Made by a program: the position numbers and the translations under genes
Assembly (NCBI GenBank): GCA_003116995.1
Contig: BDSL01000011.1
Location: 496,001-560,000 of the forward strand
DNA from: Yamagishiella unicocca
Lineage: Eukaryota > Chlorophyta > Chlorophyceae > Chlamydomonadales > Volvocaceae
Length of the DNA: 64,000 nt
Direction: 5' to 3'
In this document: positions 1-12,200 of the stretch, piece by piece
Position numbering within the stretch: the first letter of the stretch is position 1
Layout of the letters: each line of letters opens with the position of its first letter
The notes under the pieces: model-generated
Seen by the model: only the letters and a program-made list of their open reading frames with translations
Told to the model about the DNA's origin: nothing
The model's database searches: none

Positions 1-354
1 GAGCTGGGGATCCCGGGTAGCGCAACGGCAAGGGGGAGGGGGAGGCTTCTCCGGCTGGTGGCGGGAGCTGGTGCAGCGCGGGTGCAACGGATTGCTCCAG
101 GGGGGCCGCCTTCGTCTGCGGAGGGGTCGGCTCCCAATCGCGGCCCGGCCCGGCCGTCTTATGGTCCGCACTGACCCCCGCCCTAGGGCTTGCGGCCAGG
201 CCCGCGACCGCCGTTTGCCCGAATGACCCGTCCCATGTAGTTGTGATCCCCGCTCCGCCCCGTCCCTCCCTTTCCCCCCTCGGGTTTCCTCTCATGCCCC
301 TCGCCCCCTCCGTCCCCGCCCCCTCCCCCTCCCCCGCGGGCCGCCCCGCCCCAG
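1..354 (+). other. Intron sequence of the first TMEM185-RING gene (3' part)
   Basis: This stretch precedes a clear 3' splice site (AG at 353-354, after a C-rich tract). No exon matching the upstream exons of the second paralogue is visible, so the window opens inside an intron of at least 354 bp. It contains a copy of the dispersed intron motif resembling CGGGTTTCCTCTCATGCCCC around 282-303. Confidence 0.6.
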
Positions 355-3300
355 GTGCTGCTGCTGCTGCTGTTCGCCAAGGTGTGGGCGCGGCCTCGGG
401 AGCTGCTGCTGCCCATCGGCTTCATGCTGCTGCTGCTGGCGTCGCTGCCGCAGTTCCTGTCGTACATCGCTCTGGTTCGGCGGCTGGATGGTGACTTGGA
501 CACCAGCATCAAGGTGGGGGCAGCCGGGGCGGCAGTAGCAGGGGCGGGATGGGGCTAAGGGAAGGGGAGGGGGGTTGGCAGTAGCAGGGTCTGGGGCGGA
601 GGGGGAAGGGCGTGGTATCGCCGAGTGGGTGGGCGGGTTCCTCACGCACATGGTTTCGTCCTGGCCCTTCCTGACCTTCCTGACCCCCCCTCCTGCCCCC
701 CCGCCCCCGTGCGCCCTTCCTGCCGCTTCCCCCCCTCCGCCAGAGCATCATGTGGCCCAATGCGCTGTCCTGGCTGCTCATGTGGTTCGCCTCGCTGGTC
801 ATAGCGCACGCGCTGCGCCTGAAGGAGGCGGTGCGGGACTCGCTGCTGGCTCGGGGTGCTGTGTGGACCGCACACGAGGCGGTGGCGCGGCGGCTGCACG
901 CGGAGAGGGACGAGGCGCAGCGCCGGGTGGACGAGCTGTCGGAGGACGAGGTGGGTGGCAGGACTGGACAGGATTGGACAGGATTGGACTGGATTGGATT
1001 GGACTGGACAGGACTGGCTCGTGCGTGTTCCGGGGGCCCGTGCAGAAGGAGGGCAGGAGGGGAAGGTCCAGGAGGCGGGGCGGTAGCTATAAGACCCGGA
1101 CCAGGAGGTGGGCGGGGGCCACTGGATGTGGACGTCAGTCTCTGGTTCCTCCCCCCATGACACCAACAGCTTCCGACCCGTGGGTCCGTCCAGCTGTCCA
1201 CCAGCGCACCTAGTACAGCGGCAGCAGCCTCCAGATGTTGATGCCCTCCAGCTGCGTCAGCTCTGTCAGCGCTACCGGTATCTGGGCCCTCACCTGATAC
1301 CAGATATGGACCTCGGACCCGGCTGGACCTCGCTGGACACCACCCACCGAGGGATAAACGGGTCTTCTCGCCACACCAACCCCAACCCGCTCTCCCCCCC
1401 CTACGTGCCCACTCGCCCCTCTGCTCCCCCAGGTGTCCCGGCTGGTGCAGTCCATGATGGCGGGGAAGACCAAACCCGGCCGCCTGCGGAGGGTGGGGGA
1501 GAACCTGTACAAGCGCATAGCCTCCCTGGAGCCGGCGCTGGCGGAGCAGGCGGCTCAGGTGGGTGGGTGGGTGGGTGTTTAGTTTCGTCGGTACCACCTC
1601 TCTCCTCACGCCTCGTACACCCTGCGTCCTTCCATTCGTTATAGCCCCGGGTCCCCCCCATGCGCGCGCGTCCCGGTGTCCGAAGGCTATGCACCCACTA
1701 CATTTCCCCAGTTGAGTTACCGGTTCTTTTATCGTGACCCCCATGCCACCCCACCCCAAGGAGTGGGTCATTCCGCCATTATGGCTTGAAAGCGCTGGAA
1801 ACCCAATTGCCGCTGACGCTGATGCAGAGCGCGCTGCTCGCCACCAGTCTTGGCTCGTCGACCCATGGGTCGGGGCTGGAGCCGGGGCGGCAGTCGACCA
1901 CCGAGCTGCGGCGCACCAGCACGAGTGGCGACGTGGGCTCTGCGAGTGGCCTGCCACACTACCAGCGGCTGGGGTCAGGGGTCGTGAAACACAACCGAGT
2001 GGTCCCCACGGGAGCCCCGGGGGCCGCGGAGGGGGCGGGCGGGGCGGCCTCATCGCGGTCCGGTCGCTGGCTGGCTGCGGGTGCGGGCGCTCCAGGGGAG
2101 GTGCGGGCTGTGGAGCTGCAGCGGCTGGACGAGGATCGCGACCTGGAGAGGTGAGCGGCGGGGCGCAGCCGGGGGGGGGCGGGAGGTTAGGAGAGGAGCG
2201 CATCGGTGGGCACTGAAATATGGAACTACCGGTAACTGATTTGCCGCGGCGAGGGGGGGAGAGAGGAAACCCGTAGGTTGGTACTGAAATGTAGGACCGA
2301 TTCGCCGCGGGGGGGCGGGGGGGAGGAAGGAAACCCGTAGGTCGGTACTGAAATCCCCATCGGCAGTCGCCCTCCTGAACGTCTGCCTCGCCCTGATGCA
2401 CCTGACCCACCGCCCCCACCTGGCACGCCGCCGCTCCTCCCCCCTCCCTCCCCCTCCCTCCCCACGCAGCGGCGAGGGGTCCTTCCGTATCAGCACCCGG
2501 GTGTTCCCCGACAACCCCAACAACCCCAACAACAATAACGACAACAACCAGCAGCAGGACCTGCAGGCCCGCTCGTCTCAGAGCGGGAGGACCGGCAGCG
2601 CCGCCAGCTCCCTAGCTGCGGTGCCCGGCGGCAGCTTAAGGACGCTGCCCGTCTCAACCATCGCGGGGGGGCAGCAGCAGGGCGTCGTACAGCGGCGAGC
2701 CAGGGCGACGGCGCCGCTCGGACGTCCGCCCACCCTGGAGTCGCAGAGCAGCCTCCCGCCCAGGCCCGGCAGCACAGCAGGGGCCGCGACTGCGGCTGAG
2801 AGCCTCCGCGGCGGCGCAGCCCAGCAGGGACGCTCCGAAGCCTCCGTGGCACCACGGGCCGGGACGCCAGCTGAGTCGGCGTGTCTGAGTGGTGTGGGTG
2901 TGAGAGGGGCCTCCTCCACCCGGGGAGATGTGGCCACTACCACTAATCCTAACTCGGAGTCCAGCTCATCGGCAACGTCAAGGCTTCCAGGGCCGGAGGG
3001 CGCCGCGGGCGGTGCGGCAGCGGGCACTGGGGCGGCAGGGGGGCCGCTGTCCGGCTCCGAGCTGCGTGTAGCGGGCGTCTCTGGGGCCGCACGGGGTGAG
3101 AGTGGGTGTGGCGGGGAGACCGCGGCACGTCCGGGCGGCCGCAGGCGCGGGGATGACAGCGGCGGGCAGCTGCAGGTGGGGGAGGAGGAGGCCGAGGGGG
3201 TTGTGGCCTCGTCGTCACTCAGACGCGCGCCCGCGGTGTTGGCTGAGGGCGAGATGGAGGCGGCTGTGGGAGATGACACTGGGCTGCAGGCCGGCGCTGC

Positions 3301-3658
3301 GGCAGAAGCCGGTGGCAGTGGCGGTGGCAGCAGCAGCGCGCCGACTGGAGCGGAAGGCGGCTCGGCCCTTGGCGGCGTTGGGGTCGGCGATGCGGGAGCA
3401 GCGGATGGCGGCAGCACCGCAGCGGCCGCCGCAGGCAACGATGGCGGCTCGGAGGCGGACAACGCGTGCGTGATCTGTTACGACAACGAGGCCAGCTGCG
3501 TGTTCCTGGAGTGCGGCCACGGCGGCTTCTGCCGGCGCTGCGCCTACCTGCTGTTCGTGAGGCCGCCCAACGAGTGCCCCACCTGCCGCGCCGTCATCGA
3601 CCAGGTGGTGGAGATCGACGGGGCGGCGCCAGTGGGCGAGGTGGCCACGGTCAAGTAG
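355..3658 (+). CDS. TMEM185/Fragile-X-F-associated-like membrane protein with C-terminal RING finger, first tandem copy (5' end outside window)
   Basis: Five exons are visible and join in phase: 355-513, 744-950, 1433-1558, 1828-2150 and 2470-3658, giving about 667 aa of the C-terminal part. Exons 1 and 2 encode hydrophobic helices (for example the runs beginning VLLLLLFAKVW and SIMWPNALSWLLMW). A basic/amphipathic stretch follows (VSRLVQSMMAGKTKPGRLRR), then a long Ser/Gly/Ala-rich spacer. The protein ends in a C3HC4 RING finger of pattern C-x2-C-x11-C-x-H-x3-C-x2-C-x11-C-x2-C, starting CVICYDNEAS near 3472. Membrane domain plus RING matches the plant Transmembrane Fragile-X-F-associated RING proteins, so membrane-bound E3 ubiquitin ligase activity is the inferred role; substrate is unknown. 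The start lies upstream of the window. The exon layout matches the paralogue at 6278-13714, and the exon 744-950 equivalent has the same 69-codon length there. The start of exon 1828 is the least certain boundary. Confidence 0.75.
955..1016 (+). repeat. GGATTGGACT-type microsatellite in intron
   Basis: Directly after the 5' splice site at 951, degenerate copies of GGACTGGACAGGATTGGA run for about 60 bp. The paralogous intron lacks this array. Confidence 0.7.
1683..1740 (+). repeat. Dispersed intron motif A, copy 1
   Basis: About 58 bp beginning AAGGCTATGCACCCACTACA and including GAGTTACCGGTTCTTTTAT. It is nearly identical to 9722-9780, which lies in a non-homologous intron of the paralogous gene, so it is a dispersed element and not shared ancestry of the intron. 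Confidence 0.7.
2208..2360 (+). repeat. Intron motif B, tandem copies
   Basis: The last intron of the first RING gene holds two to three tandem copies of a roughly 60-bp unit. The key parts are GGAAACCCGTAGGT (about 2272 and 2331), GTACTGAAAT and GATTCGCCGCGG. The GGAAACCCGTRGGT core recurs at 28517 and in diverged form in other introns of the window. Confidence 0.65.
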
Positions 3659-5300
3659 CTAGGGGCAGGTGGCGCGGGCGGGGGCGAGTGCGTGGTGGGG
3701 GCAGGAAGGTGTATGTGGGGCGGGAGCACGGAGGAGAGGGGCCGGCGGTCTAGGCCGAAGGAGGACGGAGGCGCAGACGATACCGGCAGCGGACTGGGCT
3801 GCCATGGGCTGGGGCGGGTGGTGCGCGCGGAAGATGTGATCGCAGGTGAGAGGATTGATCTATGCATGGTGTGACTGCGTCGTTAACGTTACGTTGGAGT
3901 ACAACAAAGGGGAATGAGTACAACAATGGGGGCAGTGCGTGTGTGAAACTTACAGCTGCTGCGCCTGCCAATTTTAGTCGTCCGTAACAACCAGCTAACT
4001 CCACGATCCACTCCATATCAACCAGAGTGTTTTGCGCAAACAAACCAAAGCAGCGTGTATGTGCCTTCGTACAGACCCTCGTGCTGAAGGCTTTGGGTTG
4101 CTGCTCGTATTACGGCCACGCATTAACATGTCTCAGACCATCACTCGCTTAGTTTAGATGTCATATGTTATGCTTGTACGCATGGCGTGATAGTCCTTCA
4201 TGCCTCTTCTCGGGGCCATTGTCGTATGTGTTCCAAAGCGAGGTTAATCTCGTTGGATATTTCGTGACTGCCACCGCGTGCGGTTGGTGTGTACGGCAAT
4301 GAAACCGTGTGACCTGGCTGGGTCAGTCGCCGGCGGTGTCTTGCGCAGCGGGAATGTGCACTCCTCCGCCCCGGGTCGCCGCAAGAGAGGACATCTGCTG
4401 CATTCCGCCAATAAAGGCACGCACTATTGAGCACCGAACATCATCAGGGTGAAGTCACATTTGTGTATGTACGTACATCAGGCAATCCGGTTTGCGTTTT
4501 CGTCTCGGGCGGAGACCGCGGAGATCCTTGAAGGTCGCTGTGGGTAGGGGTGCTGCATGAGGCGCCGGCATGTGGCATCCTTTGTACTGCAAGATGAGGT
4601 ACGGAAGTGCTACTCGCCGGCGCTCGACTCGCGTTCATTCATAGCTACCACTTTAGGAGTCATGTCACAATGGCCACTAGCAGTGTCCATGCCTCGCATT
4701 CGCCCTGTGGCCCTGTGTTCTTGTCATACCCTGTCATAACTGGCATAGGTATGACAAACCCTAAAACCCAGACATGGTCTTGCCTTCATGGGGCTACATC
4801 CTGCTGGATTCAAATGGTGGGCTGGCGGTGGTAACGAGCACACGTGCATGACAATAATGAGAAGCATTCGAAACCGCAGCACATATCTCAGTGAGTGCCA
4901 AGTTGAATGGCATTTGTTGTGTGCTTGCGACGCCAGCCAATGCGCCTGTAAGACTGCACTGACCTGCGAGCACTTACTTACACTGTGCCAAGCTAGTCGG
5001 GGCGTCTGCACGACAATGGTACGGAGGGTGGTATAGGGTCATATGGTGACGCCTCAGGTATGGTGACGCCTCAGACATCCTGTCATGGGTTCGCTTGAGC
5101 CTGAGAACACTATAACCTTTATTATATTATTGGTTGAGCATTCGGACATTGGATGTGGGATTACACGAACGTCCGCTCACCGGGATACGGCAACTGAGGA
5201 TTCACTTGCCCGAAGGATCCACTGGACCGTTTTTCATAGAATGCTGTCCCCGGACGGTGTAGGGCATAGTCTGCACTGCTCTTATGCCGCTGACGTCCGC
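3659..5300. other. Intergenic region, no gene recognised
   Basis: Downstream of the first RING gene the sequence becomes less GC-rich and short frames show no family motif. A 16-17-bp direct repeat containing ATGGTGACGCCTCAG lies at about 5043-5076. The 3' UTR of the upstream gene must lie at the start of this stretch, but no confident end was placed. Confidence 0.5.
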
Positions 5301-5306
5301 CGCGTT

Positions 5307-5815
5307 ACCCTGACGACAACTAAGCAGCACACTGCGAACGGGCCAGGTGTACCAAGGACTTATTGGCATTGCACAGGAGATTCCTGGGCCCTCAGGCAGC
5401 AGCCCAGCAGCTTCTTCCGTTATCGGGAGGGTTGACATTCCGTGCGATTAGCCGCGGCGACAAGTAAGCAGCGCATCATGAACCGGCCAGGTGTGCCAAG
5501 GGCTTATTGGTATTATACCGGGAGGTACTGGGCCCTCTGACGGCAGCGCAGCAGCTTCTTCCGTGATCGGGAGAGTTGGATTGGATTTCGCGCATGCGAC
5601 CCTGACGACAACTAAGCAGCACACCAAGGACTTATTGGCATTGCTCAGGAGATTCCTGGGCCCTCAGGCAGCAGCCCAGCAGCTTATTCCGTTATCGGGA
5701 CGGTTGACATTCCGTGCCATTAGCCGCGGCGACAAATAAGCAGCGCATCATGAACCGGCCAGGTGCGCCAAGGGCTTACTGATACTATACCGGGAGGTAC
5801 TGGGCCCTCAGACGG
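5307..5815. repeat. Two-copy tandem repeat of about 270-290 bp built from half-units
   Basis: ACCCTGACGACAACTAAGCA occurs at 5307 and 5599, and CATGAACCGGCCAGGTG at 5477 and 5748. Each unit consists of two diverged halves of about 140 bp (shared pieces: GGCCAGGTGYRCCAAGG, CTGGGCCCTC, CAGCAGCTTCTTCCG). The second unit has lost about 21 bp. No coding potential was recognised. Function unknown. Confidence 0.7.
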
Positions 5816-5870
5816 CTGCGCAGCAGCTCACCGACAAAGCCCAGACCAGCATCAGCATAAATCCCCGCGT

Positions 5871-6277
5871 GCTCCGCCCTTTCCGTGACAGCTAACGAAA
5901 GGTATTCATGAAAGGTATTCATGAAGAAAGTTTGACCTTAGATCGGCTTACAGGTCACCGAAACTGGGGCTCTGGGGGACTACAAAGAGACCATGTAGGG
6001 CCTAGGTCGTTATATACATTGTGTTCATAGGCCAACGGGTCTCCATATTGAAAATAAGCCGATGAATGCAAGGGCTGCACCGCTGACCACCGGGTCCGTA
6101 TTTGCCCGTGCGCTGAAGGCTAAACAATGCTCGTACAATTATGAGTTTGAAGAGCCCCTTACGCAATTTTGCTCCAAAAGCGATATGCGGTTGTATTATG
6201 ATTAAGGAAGCTTATGCAGCTCCTTTAAATTGTGAAACTTGCTGCTGAGCGCACCAGACGCGTCGCAATGCTCGGAA
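5871..6277. other. Intergenic/5' flank of the second TMEM185-RING gene
   Basis: No gene recognised. A short direct duplication (GAAAGGTATTCAT twice) lies at about 5897-5922. The promoter of the downstream gene is presumably here, but no box stands out. Confidence 0.4.
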
Positions 6278-9200
6278 ATGGACGCTTCAATGAATCCCAA
6301 CACCCAGGCCGGAACTGCCAGGATACAGCAGGACGCAGACCGTTTTTCTGAAATTCCGGGTCCTGCAACTCATCGCAGTATTTCCACTGCGACGACCGCA
6401 GGAGGTCCACAGTTGGAGCATACGCCACGTCTAGGACGCTTTCCAACAGTTGCAATACTTCGCGCCGCATCATATCACGAGTCTCAAAATGACGGCCAGG
6501 TTGAATCGCAGCGGTTGGGTTCCAGTCAGCAAGGCGAGCGTCAAGCCGTTGTGCCAGATGCAGGCACTGAGCAGAGGAATTCTGTGTTGTCTTCAAGGAT
6601 TGCAGATGCAACGGAAGATTGGACGCGACGGGAAGTTTTCAAACCAAGCTTTTGCCGACTGGACTCCCGAGTAGTCCTGGCACACACCACCCTCCAATGG
6701 CTTACAAATGCAACTTGGGTTCTACTTATTTGGAACAAGGTATGTGGGAAATGGGATGCGGGGCATCGTTGTGGTGTCGGTAAAGACGTCGTGTGCGCGT
6801 GTTGTTGCACGGCGGGTTGCGATTGGACGAGCGCCCACCCCCCCCTTCAGTGCCGTGGAACTCCCATGGCCCCTCCAAATCCCAACCCCTCCGCCCCTCC
6901 GCCTCCCCTCCCCTCCCCCCCTCCCACCCACCTGCCCTCCCCTTCCCTCCTCAGCTCGACGGCGTGATAAGCTGCTCCTGGTGGGTTGTGTTCTCACCCA
7001 CCATCTTCAACCACGTCCTCCACATCCCCATGCAGATCATCGTGATGATGCTGGCGGTGAGTACACGTGCTCGGGTAGGGGCAGCGCCCCCCGGCTGAGC
7101 GCCGTGCACCACCTACCCCACCTAGCAAGGTAGCCTAACCTCCCCCTGGCCAACGCCTCCCACGCCCCCCTCCCTCTGGCCCCATGCACAGAGCTACTTT
7201 GTGAGGCAGCAGATCGGGCCCCCGCCTCCCCCCTCCGCCAGCTTCGGTCTCACGCTAGCATACGTCACCATGAGAGACACGCGGGTCCGGTCGCACCGCC
7301 TGGACTGGGCCAATAATGCGCTGGAGTCAGGGGCGATGTTCATCGTAAAGGTGGGGTGAATGGGAAACCCGCGAAACGAAACGGGGGCACAATAGTGCAT
7401 GGCTGGAGACACTGTGGAGGGTAACTGGGTGGGTGGGTGGAGCGATGGATGGGGGGCTAGGGTTGCGGCGCAAAGATGCGGTGGGCTGATCCAGGATCAG
7501 GTGGTGGCGCTAGCGGAAGGTGGGTGGGTGCCCGGCGGGGGTTCGTCCTGTCCACCCCTCCCCTGATGTTCCTGACTATGTGTCGACACAAATGTTTCCC
7601 CTCCTCCCTCCCTCCCGCCCCCTCCCCCTCCCTCCCGCCCCCCCACCTCCTCAGCTGCTGTTCTGCGACGCGCTGCATCGCGGCACGTTGGAGTCCACCT
7701 CCCTCAGGCTCATGTTCACACCCATATGGTGCGTACGTCCCACGGGTCGGGGCCGTGACCAGGCGATGTCTGCATCCCCAAACCCAGCCAAAGTGCCCGA
7801 CCCACTGCCGACATCCCGCACCCCACATCCCAGGGTCTGCTGGGCGGTGACCATGGTGCTGCAGTGCTCCAAGCTCGGCCTCGGCAACCTGGTCGGCTGG
7901 GCTCGCCGCACCTTCTACTTCCTCTTCCTGCTGCTCGTGGCGCTCAAGGTGGGCGTACAGCTACGCACGTACTTCATTAGTACGACACATAGCTACACAC
8001 GTAGTTTGTAGTACGACACACAGCTACGCACGTAGTCTGTCGTACGGTACTCGGGTGGCGCCACTGCGGGCTGCGCCTTGAGGTGGGAGGGGTGTGGGTA
8101 CGGTGGCCAGCACACGTGCGCAGATGGACGTGAGCATGAAGCTGCAGGGTGGGTGGCGGGGGCTGGTAGGTGCGGTGCATGGGGCCCGGGCGAGAGAGGT
8201 GGGGGGTTGTGGCAGTTCAGGGCGGGGCCCGGGCGAGGGAGGTGGGGGGTTGTGGCAGTTCAGGGCGGGGCCCGGGCGAGGGAGGTGGGGGGTTGTGGCA
8301 GTTCAGGGCGGGGCCCGGGCGAGAGAGGTGGGGGGTTGTGGCAGTTCAGGGCGGGGCCCGGGCGAGAGAGGTGGGGGTTGTGGCAGTTCAGGGCGGGGCC
8401 CGGGCGAGGGAGGTGGGGGGTTGTGGCAGTTCAGGGCGGGGCCCGGGCGAGGGAGGTGGGGGGTTGTGGCAGTTCAGGGCGGGGCCCGGGCGAGGAGGTG
8501 GGGGGTTGTGGCAGTTCAGGGCGGGGCCGGGCGAGGGAGGTGGGGGGTTGTGGCAGTTCAGGGCGGGGCCCGGGCGAGGGAGGTGGGGGGTTGTGGCAGT
8601 TCAGGGCGGGGCCCGGGCGAGGGAGGTGGGGGGTTGTGGCAGTTCAGGGCGGGGCCCGGGCGAGGGAGGTGGGGGGTTGTGGCAGTTCAGGGCGGGGCCC
8701 GGGCGAGGGAGGTGGGGGGTTGTGGCAGTTCAGGGCGGGGCCCGGGCGAGGGAGGTGGGGGGTTGTGGCAGTTCAGGGCGGGGCCCGGGCGAGAGAGGTG
8801 GGGGGTTGTGGCAGTTCAGGGCGGGGCCCGGGCGAGAGAGGTGGGGGGTTGTGGCAGTTCAGGGCGGGGCCCGGGCGAGAGAGGTGGGGGGTTGTGGCAG
8901 TTCAGGGCGGGGCCCGGGCGAGAGAGGTGGGGGGTTGTGGCAGTTCAGGGCGGGGCCCGGGCGAGAGAGGTGGGGGGTTGTGGCAGTTCAGGGCGGGGCC
9001 CGGGCGAGAGAGGTGGGGGGTTGTGGCAGTTCAGGGCGGGGCCCGGGCGAGAGAGGTGGGGGGTTGTGGCAGTTCAGGGCGGGGCCCGGGCGAGGGAGGT
9101 GGGGGGTTGTGGCAGTTCAGGGCGGGGCCCGGGCGAGGCGGCGGGAGGGGGACCAGGGAGGTTGGGCAGGGTGGCGTGACAGGAAGGGTTGCCCCGGTCC

Positions 9201-12200
9201 CTCGGTACAGTAGGCCTACCACCGCCCACTACACAGTCCCCCAGGCCCATCTTATCACACTTGCTCATCAAGCCACCAGCATTGTAAACACCCCTCCTGC
9301 TGCGACCGCTGCTCTTGCCGCTACTGCTGCGGCCGCTGCTCTTGCCGTTACTGCTCCTGCTATTGCCGCTCCTGCCGCTGTTACTGCCGCTCCTGCCGCT
9401 GCTGCTGCTGCCACTGCCGCTGCTGCCGCCACCGCCGGCCGCAGGTTGACGGCTGCGGGGTGTCCTCCTGGGAGGTGGTCTTCATGGGGCCCTTCTGGTG
9501 GTTCGTGGGGATGATCACACTGGCCTGCGCGGTAAGCGAGGGCGGTGGCGGACGCGGGGGCCCTATGGCTGGGGGGTTGAGGAATGCCCGTGGACTTGGA
9601 AGCCTAGGGAGGGGTGGGGTACCCGCCTCACCTTCATCTGGACAGCGCTCAGGGTACCCCACCCGCCCGCCTGCCTGCGCTCACCTGGCCTTTGCCGGCG
9701 CGACACCCCCCCCCACGCTTTAAGGCTATGCACCAACTACATTACCCCAGTCGAGTTACCGGTTCTTTACTAGTAACCCCACGCTTTATATGCTTCCCCC
9801 CCCCGGGGATGCTCTTATCAAGCCCCCCGGTTGTTTTTGCACCCTCTCCCGGTTCCCCTCGCCCCTGCGGCCCCTCCGTCCCCTCGCAGCTGGGCGTCCT
9901 GCTGCTGACCCGCGTGTGCAAGCGCGACCTGCCCGACACCCGGCAGCCCCAGGTGCTGCTGGAGGCAGGCGCCCTCATGGCCCTGCTGTCCTGCGCGCTT
10001 CCGCACATCATGGCCTTCAGGGCGCTGCAGCGGATGCTGGAGAGGACAGCGCCGGTCAGCGTGGAGGTGAGGGGGTGGGGTGGGTGTTGGACGTCGTGGT
10101 GGTGGTGGTGGTGGCGGTGGTGGTGGAGAGTGTAGATCTTGGCTCCTGAAGGATTCAGGGTTCGGAGGTGAGAAGGTGGCTGGGAGGGGCAGGGGGGATG
10201 GCGGTGAAGTGTCGACGAATTACGGCGGCGGCATGAATGGGCTGGGCGAGTCGTGGAGGACTGATGTCAGTCCGGTGATGCTGTCAGGTGGTGCTGTCAG
10301 GTGGTGCTGTCAGGTGGTGCTGTCAGGTGGTGCTGTCAGGTGGTGCTGTCAGGTGGTGCTGTCAGGTGGTGCTGTCAGGTGGTGCTGTCAGGTGGTGCTG
10401 TCAGGTGGTGCTGTCAGGTGGTGCTGTCAGGTGGTGCTGTCAGGTGGTGCTGTCAGGTGGTGCTGTCAGGTGGTGCTGTCAGGTGGTGCTGTCAGGTGGT
10501 GCTGTCAGGTGGTGCTGTCAGGTGGTGCTGTCAGGTGGTGCTGTCAGGTGGTGCTGTCAGGTGGTGCTGTCAGGTGGTGCTGTTATGTGGTGCTGTCAGG
10601 TGGTGCCATCAGTACTCCAGAGCAGCGCGCTGTGTGGCCTTCATCATGTTGGTAGGCGTGTCGGCAGGAGTGCGTGGCATCAGCATGGAGCTGAAGAGGT
10701 GGCTGCTTGCGTGGAAGGGGAGGCTCCTCGATGTGTGCCGCTGCAGGGCACCGTGCTCGGAATGATGAACCTGGTCCAGAACGCCGCAATGTAGCCATCC
10801 GGTCATGATGCTCTTCCTCCACCCTCTTCCCGCCCCCCCTGCTCGCCCCCCTTCCTCCACCCTCCCGCCCCCCCCCTGATCCCCCCTTCCTCCACCTCTT
10901 CCCGCCCCCCCTGCTCGCCCCCCTTCCTCCACCCTCCCGCCCCCCCTGATTCCCCCCCTTCCTCCACCCTCTTCTCCCCCCCGCTCGCCCCCTGCCAGTC
11001 CATCGCCTGGCCCATGTCCCTCTCCTGGCTGCTCATGTGGGTTTCCTCGCTCATCATCGTGGCCGGCCTGAGGCTGAAGGAGCTGCGCAATACGGAGCTG
11101 GAGGCGGCCGGGGCGGTGTGGACCGCACACGAGGGGGCGGCGAGGCAGCTGAGGCTGGGCTGGGGGGAGGCGCAGCACCAGGTGGACAAGCTGTCGACGG
11201 AAGAGGTGCGGCTCGTGGGGGGGCCTGCAAGGAACAGCCGTGTAGGAAAGAAGAACCAGGCGGGCGCGGGGGCGTCCAAGGCAACGCCTATTTTTCTCCT
11301 GCTAGTGCTTCTTTCCATCCTTGCTCTCTCTGTGTGTGTACGTGTGTGTGTGTCTGTGTGTTTTAAATATGCTGAGCTGAGCCGCGAAGGAGACTTAGCG
11401 CGAGGAGACCAAGGAATCCGGAGGCAGTTCGGGGCGCCAATAGTTACCAAAGGAAGCCCAGAGTGGGTCCACGAGAAGCCATAATTCCCAGTATGTAGCC
11501 GGCGGCCGCGCAGCGCTCCGATAGCCAGAAAGACGGTGGCGGGCAGCCACCTCTGTGTGTGTGTATGTGTTCGCATATCCTCCCTGGCAGGCTAACGCGG
11601 CGGTTGCGGAGTACGACATCACGCGCGCACGTGGCCCCCTGGCAGGTTGCTCACGTGGGCGACCCGCCCTTCATGGTTTCAGCACCCCGTTCCCGCACTG
11701 AGTTCTCGAAACCGTCTGGAACTGACCACCCCCCACCGCCCTGCTCTCCCCCCTCCCCCTACGTGCCCACTCGCCCCTCTCCTCCCCCAGGTGTCCCGGC
11801 TGGTGCAGTCCATGATGGCGGGGAAGACCAAACCCGGCCGCCTGCGGAGGGTGGGGGAGAACCTGTACAAGCGCATAGCCTCCCTGGAGCCGGCGAGCCA
11901 GGTGCGGGTACAGCAGCGGACGCGAGGATGGTTTTAGGGTTTTCGGCGCTGGGATGGAGAAATAGCGGTGTGTGGGTACGATAGGGGCCAGGGGTGAAGG
12001 GTACGGCTGCACACGAGCAGCACGATCGACCGACCGTACGTGCCCTGCCCCTACCCCGCTTGCTAACCCACGGGTCTCCTCTCATCCCCCTGCTTGCCTG
12101 CCTGACAGGGCATTGCGCCCGCCACCGCCAGCGTCGCCGCCAACACGCCGACCCACGGGTCAGGGTCGGGAGTGGTAGTGCAGGCGACCAACGGCCCATG

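Noticed and set aside
509..2419. Long minus-strand open frame (636 codons) over the first RING gene
   Set aside because: It is Pro/Arg-rich shadow coding opposite GC-rich exons and introns, crosses several well-supported splice sites of the + strand gene and has no family motif.
2578..3462. Minus-strand 294-codon frame
   Set aside because: Opposite the linker and RING exon; Pro/Ala/Ser-rich shadow.
8078..9514. Three overlapping + strand open frames of 347-478 codons
   Set aside because: They are translations of the 43-bp minisatellite in an intron and exist in every frame.
10080..10794. Open frames full of repeated GGAVRWCCQVVLS
   Set aside because: They are products of the 13-bp minisatellite in intron 7, not coding sequence. 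A short frame after it (GTVLGMMNLVQNAAM) also fits no paralogue exon: the flanking exons join directly, as in copy 1.
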